Shown here piece after piece: positions 59,087 to 64,000 of a stretch of 64,000 nt of DNA. The DNA is from Phocoena phocoena. Lineage: Eukaryota; Chordata; Mammalia; Artiodactyla; Phocoenidae. Both the position numbers and the translations under genes were made by a program. The notes beneath the pieces were generated by a model that searched no databases, was not told the DNA's origin, and saw only the letters and a program-made list of their open reading frames with translations. Every line of letters begins with the position of its first letter. Positions within the stretch are counted from its first letter, which is position 1. The stretch covers positions 54,632,639 to 54,696,638 of the forward strand of contig NC_089220.1 in NCBI RefSeq assembly GCF_963924675.1, read 5' to 3'.

Positions 59087-59301
59087 GAAACTCTGTCTGT
59101 ACCCATTAACTGTCACTCTCTACTCTTCTTTCTCCCAGGCCCTGGCAGCCACTAATCTACCTTCTGTCTCTATAGGTTTGCCTGTTCAGGACATTTAATA
59201 TAAATGGGATCATACAATATGTGGTCTTTTGTGTTTTGCTTCTTTCACTGAGAATTAGCTTTTAATATTCATGTTGTCATGTGAATCAGTCTTTCATTTT
59301 T

Positions 59302-59428
59302 CCTGAATTATACTTTTTTTTTTTTAGCCATGCCACACAGTTTGTAGGAGTTCCCCGACCAGGGATTGAACCCAGGCCACAGCAGTGACAGTGCCGAATC
59401 CTAACTGCTAGACCACCAGGGAACTCCC
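59302..59428 (-). mobile_element. Short CHR-lineage SINE
   Basis: Reverse SINE of about 115 bp ending GACCACCAGGGAACTCCC, with reverse B box GGGATTGAACCCAGGCC. A 17-bp perfect target duplication (ATCAGTCTTTCATTTTT) lies at 59285-59301 and 59429-59445. Inserted in the old L1. Confidence 0.9.
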
Positions 59429-59469
59429 ATCAGTCTTTCATTTTTTATGACTGAATGATATTCTAGTAT

Positions 59470-61130
59470 ATGAATATACTATATTTTGTTTATCCATTCA
59501 TTAGTTGCTGGATATTTGGGTTGTTTCCACATTTTTGTTATTGTGAATAATACTGCTGCGGATATCTGTGTACAAGTCTTTGTGTGGACATGTGTTTTCA
59601 TCTCTTCCGGGTTAACACCAAGGAATTGAATTGTTGGGTCATATGGTAATTCTATATTTAACATTTCAAGGAATCATCAAACTGTTTTCCAAAGTGGCTG
59701 CACCATTTAACATTCCCACCAGCAGTATATGAGTGTTTCAGTTTCTCCACACCCTCACTGACACTTGTTGTAGCCTGTCATTTCCATTATGGCCATCCTA
59801 GTGTGTGTGAAATGGTAACTCACTGTGGGTTTGATTTGCATTTCCCCAATAACTAATGACATTGTATAACTTTCATGTGCTTATTGACCACTTGTGTATC
59901 CTTTTTTGGAGAAATGTAATTCAAATCCTTTGCCCATTTTAGGATTATTTGTCTTTTTCTTACTGAGTGGTAAGGGTTCTTCATATATCTGCAATAAGAC
60001 TTTTATTGATATGTGACTTGCAAATGTTTTATCCCATTCTGTGGGTTGTCTTTTCACTTTTTAGATGGTATCTTTTGATGTAAAAAAGTTTTTAATTTGA
60101 TGAAGTTCAATTTGTCTATTTTTCTTTTGTCACTTGTCATATTTAAGAAAACCAAGGTCACAAAGTTCTGTTCCAATGTTTTCTTCTAACAGTTTTATAG
60201 TTTTATTTCTGACATTTAGGTCTGTAATTCATTTTGAGTTAGGTTTTTTTTTGTTTATTTATTTATTCATTCATTCGCATGTGCATTCATCTGATTGAGC
60301 CAACAAAATGTATTGTAAAGACCATCCCTTTCCCATGGAATTTTCTTGGCACTTTTGTTAAGAATCAATTGACCATAAAAGTATGGGTTTATTTCTGAAC
60401 TCTCAATTTTACTTCATTGACCTATATGTCTGTCCTTATGCCAGTACTATACTTTCTTGGCTACTCTAACTTTGTAGTAACTTTTGAAATCAGAAAGCCT
60501 GAGTGCTCAAACTTTGTTCTTCTTTTTCAAGATTGTTTACATTGAGTCCTTTGTATTTCCACATAAAATTTTGGATCAGCTTGTCAATTTGTGCATATAA
60601 GCCTGCGTGGGTTTCGATAGGGATTGTATTGAATCTGTAGATCAATTTGAGGAGTATTGCAATTTTAACAATATGCTTCTCTTGAGCCCTGGACATGGAC
60701 TGTCTTTCAATTTGTCTAGACTTTCTTTTATTTATTTCAATGATATTTTATGGTTTTCAGGGTACGAGTCTTGTACTTCTTTGGTTACAGTTACTATTAA
60801 GCATTTTGTTCTTTCTGATGCTATTTAGAATAGACTTGTTCTCTTAATTTCATTTTCAGATTATTCATTGACAATGCATAGAAATACATACAATTGATTT
60901 TTGTATGTTTCTCTTGTATCCTGTGACCTTGCTGAACTCATTTATTAGTTCTAATAGTATTTTTTTAGTGGATTTATTAGGATTTTCTCTATGCAAGATC
61001 ATGTTGTCTTTGAATGAAGAGACTTTTACGTCTTTCTTTCCAAAATAGATGCCTTTTGTTTCTTTTACTTACCTAATTGCTCTGACTTGAAGTTCCAGTA
61101 TGATGTTGAATAGAAGTAGTGATAGTAGAC
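59470..61130 (-). pseudogene. Old L1 ORF2 remnant
   Basis: Short surviving frames on the minus strand: 59479-59664 (IELPYDPTIQFLGVNPEE, then WKQPKYPATNEWINKI, the ORF2 C-terminus) and 60490-60696 (LKLIYRFNTIPIETH, KLIQNFMWKYKG, mid-ORF2). Many frameshifts and stops; long dead. Confidence 0.85.
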
Positions 61131-61204
61131 TTAGCTTCTTTTGCTCAGTGAGGAAAACTGAACCTAACAATCTGGAAGTATTTAATATGGACAGCACCGG
61201 GAAG

Positions 61205-61450
61205 CATAGGGCAGTGGTTAAGAGAAAGTACCTTGGAGTTAGAGTCCTTTATTCAAATCTCAATTCTTTCACTTACATTCTTTGTGACTTTGTGTAAGAT
61301 ACTTAATCTCTATAAACTTCAGTTGTCATATTATAATATGGGAATTATAATAATATCTAACTCATATTTTTATTATGACGGTTAAGTAAGCTATGCATAT
61401 GAAGAGTTTAGCAAAATGCTTAATGTTACTCTAGCAACATTAGACAAATG
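61205..61450 (+). mobile_element. MIR SINE
   Basis: Forward MIR: GGGCAGTGGTTAAGAGAAAG, TTCAAATCTCAATTCTTTCA, TAAGATACTTAATCTCTATA, and AGTTTAGCAAAATGCTTAAT. Confidence 0.82.
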
Positions 61451-61609
61451 TAAGCCATTATGATCATTATTATATAACAATATAACTTCTTAAAACAATC
61501 AGGATATTATTAAGAATATATCTTTCTATATTTTCCTTGATTATCATTTTTTTACCCCTATCCTGGGGACTTCTGGTTACTTATCTAGATCATTATTAAT
61601 ATTCTTCTT

Positions 61610-61817
61610 CTTCTTTTTTTTTTTTTGCGGTACGCGGGCCTCTCACTGTTGTGGCCTCTCCCGTTGCGGAGCACAGGCTCCAGACGTGCAGGCTCAGCGG
61701 CCATGGCTCATGGGCCCAGTTGCTCCACGGCATGTGGATCCTCCCGGACCGGGGCACAAACCCGTGTCCCCTGCATCGGCAGGAGGACTCTCAACCACTG
61801 CGCCACCAGGGAAGCCC
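61610..61817 (-). mobile_element. Young CHR-lineage cetacean SINE
   Basis: Full-length reverse copy; target duplication ATATTCTTCTT at 61599-61609 and 61819-61829. Open frames on the plus strand (61625-61925) are SINE readings. Confidence 0.95.
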
Positions 61818-61829
61818 TATATTCTTCTT

Positions 61830-62302
61830 TTTTTGATCACCTATTCCCCACTCCCTGTTGAAGCAACAAATGAATTAAATAGTAAAGTGGTTGGTGCTGG
61901 CAGCATTGTATATATTTCTATGTAATTTTGCTATTGCTTTAGAAGGGTGAGGACATTAAATATTAAACATTTTCCTGTTTGAAACTTTCGTATTGCAGAG
62001 ATTTTAGTTTAAGAGGAGCTAAAGAAGACTATTTAATATTTTATTTATACTTTACATGTTCTTGCTAGGCAATTTGATTTAGCAACATGATTTTAAGTGC
62101 CACCTATTTTCCAAGGGCTCTACAATTTTCATTCCTAACCTATACCAGCCATCCACTTCTTTCTCCTGAGCCTATTCCCTCACGAATACCCTGACATTTC
62201 CTCAACTAATGCCACTACATTCCTTCTTCACTCAAAATGTACTTCTTTTCCAATCTTGGTTATGGCATCCTCACCTCAGAGGTAATTAATTCACTTAGCT
62301 TC
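61830..62302. other. No recognised feature
   Basis: Nothing recognised. Confidence 0.4.
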
Positions 62303-62311
62303 TTAAATCAG

Positions 62312-62721
62312 GGGCAAGATGGGAATAAAGATACAGACCTACTAGAGAATGGACTGGAGGATACGGAGAGGGGGAAGGGTAAGCTGTGACAAAGTGAGAG
62401 AGTAGCATGGACATATATACACTACCAAACATAAAATAGCTAGCTAGTAGGAAGCAGCCACATAGCACAGGGAGATCAGCTCAGTGCTTTGTGACCACCT
62501 AGAGGGGTGGGATAGGGAGGGTGGGAGGGAGGGAGACACAAGAGGGAAGAGATATGGGGACATATGTATATGTGTAACTGATTCACTTTGTTATAAAGCA
62601 GAAACTAACACACCATTGTAAAGCAATTATACTCCAATAAAGATGTTAAAATAAATAAATAGGCTTAAAAATTAAATAAATAAATAAAGCTTTCAGCCTG
62701 CAAAAAAAAAAAAAAAAAAAA
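62312..62721 (+). mobile_element. L1 3'-end insertion with likely 3' transduction
   Basis: Forward cetartiodactyl-type L1 3' UTR (GAATGGACTGGAGGATACGG, TAGCACAGGGAGATCAGCTC, AACACACCATTGTAAAGCAA) ending TCCAATAAAGATGTTAAAAT. After a short A-rich link comes about 40 bp of non-L1 sequence (TTAAATAAATAAATAAAGCT, then TTCAGCCTGC) and a second A-tail of about 20. TTAAATCAG at 62303-62311 and 62722-62730 flanks the whole, so it arrived as one event. Confidence 0.88.
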
Positions 62722-62829
62722 TTAAATCAGAAAACTTGGTATCATTCTCCCCTTCACCATCTATCCCAGTTACTCACTAACTCACTGTTACTTAATTATT
62801 TTTAATTGGAATATTTTGGATTTGTCCCT

Positions 62830-63555
62830 ACCTCTCCTTCCCCACTGCCTTAGCAACAGCTGCTATTTTTATTCAAGTCTTTGCTGGGGTTAATTCAGTG
62901 GTCTTCTAATCAGTCTCTCTATCTGCGTTTCTTCTCATACAATCCATTCTCTACATCAGTAACGCTACATATTTTTCTAAAGCATGTCTCTTATCACGTG
63001 GCTTCTCTGCTAGAAACTTCAAGTGGCTTCCCATCACCTGGATAAAGCCTAAATCCTCTCCAAACTTCTTAGCAGAGTGTACAAAGCCATACAAAATCTG
63101 TGTCAGATCTATATTTCTAACTTTGTTTTCTGCCACTCTCTTCCACTCTCTTGTACAGTCTTACCTTTGCCATTACTTTAGAAGAAAGAGGGATAAAGTT
63201 TTGGATAGTGTGTCATATGTTTCACCTGAATTGCTTGCTATTCTCAGAATATACCATAATTTTCATGCCTCTGTGTGTAGCACTTTGTTTCTTCTACTTG
63301 GAGTATTTCCTGTTATGTGTGTAGAGGTATTCCTGACTCTATGCTTCCAAGACCTCTGACTCTATTCATATCTCTTATAGCTCATTGGAGTAACATTTTT
63401 TTAAAAAACAAGCCTGTATTACTCTCTAAATTGTGAGTGCTTTCAGAATCAGGGCTTACCCTTATTTCTCTGTTTCTCTAGGCTCCAGCAGTGTGATGCT
63501 TAGAATGTTGACATATTAATAAATATTTGTTGAATGAATGAATAAATGAATGAAC
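62830..63555 (+). mobile_element. LINE2 (L2) 3' end
   Basis: L2 landmarks in order: TTTTTCTAAAGCATGTCTC, AACTTCAAGTGGCTTCCCAT, AAGCCTAAATCCTCTCCAAA, and the terminal AATAAATATTTGTTGAATGA with AATG repeats to 63555. Open frames at 62951-63136 (-) and 63123-63359 (+) are readings of this repeat. Confidence 0.85.
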
Positions 63556-64000
63556 ATAAAACACAGGGGTTACCTAGCAATTTGTATGCTGCTGATTACA
63601 CTGTGATAATACTTAGTATGGTTTTAAGTGAAATATGACCAGGGGGTTTGAAGCTTCAGAGGGCTGTTACATGTATTCTTGTGAGAGTCGACATGTTAAT
63701 CTTATGGAAATGGATTAATTACAAATGCTATTTCAAAGGGCTTAATTTCTTATCGTAAGGTCATTGCTAAAGGGTAAAGTCGACGAGATTGTGCTGAATA
63801 AATGTGCAAGCGACATTTCTCTGGTTGATCAAGCTGTGAATTACAATAAAAAGGAGAAAGATTTGATGTCGTGGGTTTGAGACTCTGTTTGTTGGTAGTG
63901 CCAGCTCTGGCAGCACGTGGATGCTGCAGATTAACATTTTCAAGTATTTCATAGCTTAAGGTCATTCATGTTGATCAATCGTGTTTTGTTTTGTTTTTTT
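63556..64000. other. No recognised feature
   Basis: Nothing recognised; two overlapping minus open frames (63750-63965, 63767-63952) have no domain. The window ends in a T-rich run. Confidence 0.4.

Larger units (their letters stand above)
58190..61130 (-). mobile_element. Old L1, minus strand, split by nested insertions
   Basis: 3' UTR starts at about 58190 (ACAGTTCAGTGGTTTTTATA), is interrupted at about 58285, resumes at about 59087 (TACCCATTAACTGTCACTC, GACATTTAATATAAATGGGA), is interrupted again at 59302-59428 by a SINE, then ORF2 sequence runs to about 61130. More diverged than the L1 at 12 kb. Confidence 0.85.

Noticed and set aside
1..64000. CRISPR array, prokaryotic operon or phage island
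   Set aside because: Mammalian SINE, LINE and LTR content throughout; no regularly spaced short repeats and no dense coding sequence.

Overview
This window reads as noncoding mammalian DNA, intergenic or deep intronic, from a cetacean and probably a toothed whale. The diagnostic signal is a young, CpG-rich tRNA-derived SINE of the CHR (cetacean/hippo/ruminant) lineage. It occurs six times nearly full length with flanking target duplications or clear poly-A/poly-T tails, and a related copy with tail but no clear duplication lies at 18.7 kb. Three shorter or more diverged relatives are also present. The L1 3' ends have the cetartiodactyl type of 3' UTR, and two copies of a cetartiodactyl-type mariner DNA transposon are present. 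I found no convincing multi-exon host gene, no rRNA or tRNA gene and no CRISPR array. Nearly all long open frames are transposon remnants or chance reading of SINEs.

Layout. 0-5.2 kb: young SINE, an ERV-like LTR, a second ERV-like LTR split by a Tigger element, an L1 tail, a possible further LTR, and a MIR split by a young SINE. 5.2-11.5 kb: TA microsatellite, L2, old LTRs and a MIR. 12.0-14.6 kb: a 5'-truncated minus-strand L1 whose reverse transcriptase has lost part of its metal-binding FADD motif. 15-25 kb: L2 with a nested MIR, two CHR SINEs, an unnamed ~1 kb ancient repeat, an LTR and several MIRs. 25.7-27 kb: a plus-strand L1 5' UTR abutting minus-strand L1 ORF2. 28.8 kb: SINE. 32.0-34.2 kb: a complete but dead mariner between oppositely oriented MaLR-type LTRs. 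35.1-38.5 kb: a MaLR provirus with both LTRs and a 5-bp target duplication, with an ERV1-like LTR inside it and a young SINE in its 5' LTR. 38.9-43.9 kb: small L1 tails, a second truncated mariner and an LTR. 45.5-46.8 and 54.1-55.2 kb: more copies of the unnamed repeat. 50.5 kb: a perfect AT-rich palindrome. 53-56.4 kb: LTRs and a Tigger-like MITE. 58.2-61.1 kb: nested L1 in L1 with SINEs. 61.6-63.6 kb: SINE, a short L1 carrying a likely 3' transduction, and an L2 tail.

The only candidate for host coding sequence is a repeat-free stretch at 48.3-48.74 kb on the minus strand. It has a strong splice-acceptor-like tract, a 67-codon open frame and two AATAAA hexamers, and is offered as a low-confidence terminal exon. 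I saw no evidence for a new multi-gene biological system. The interest lies in the nested insertion history and a few structural DNA motifs. Family names (MLT1/MaLR, ERV1, Tigger, MIR, L2, CHR) come from pattern recognition, not a database search.
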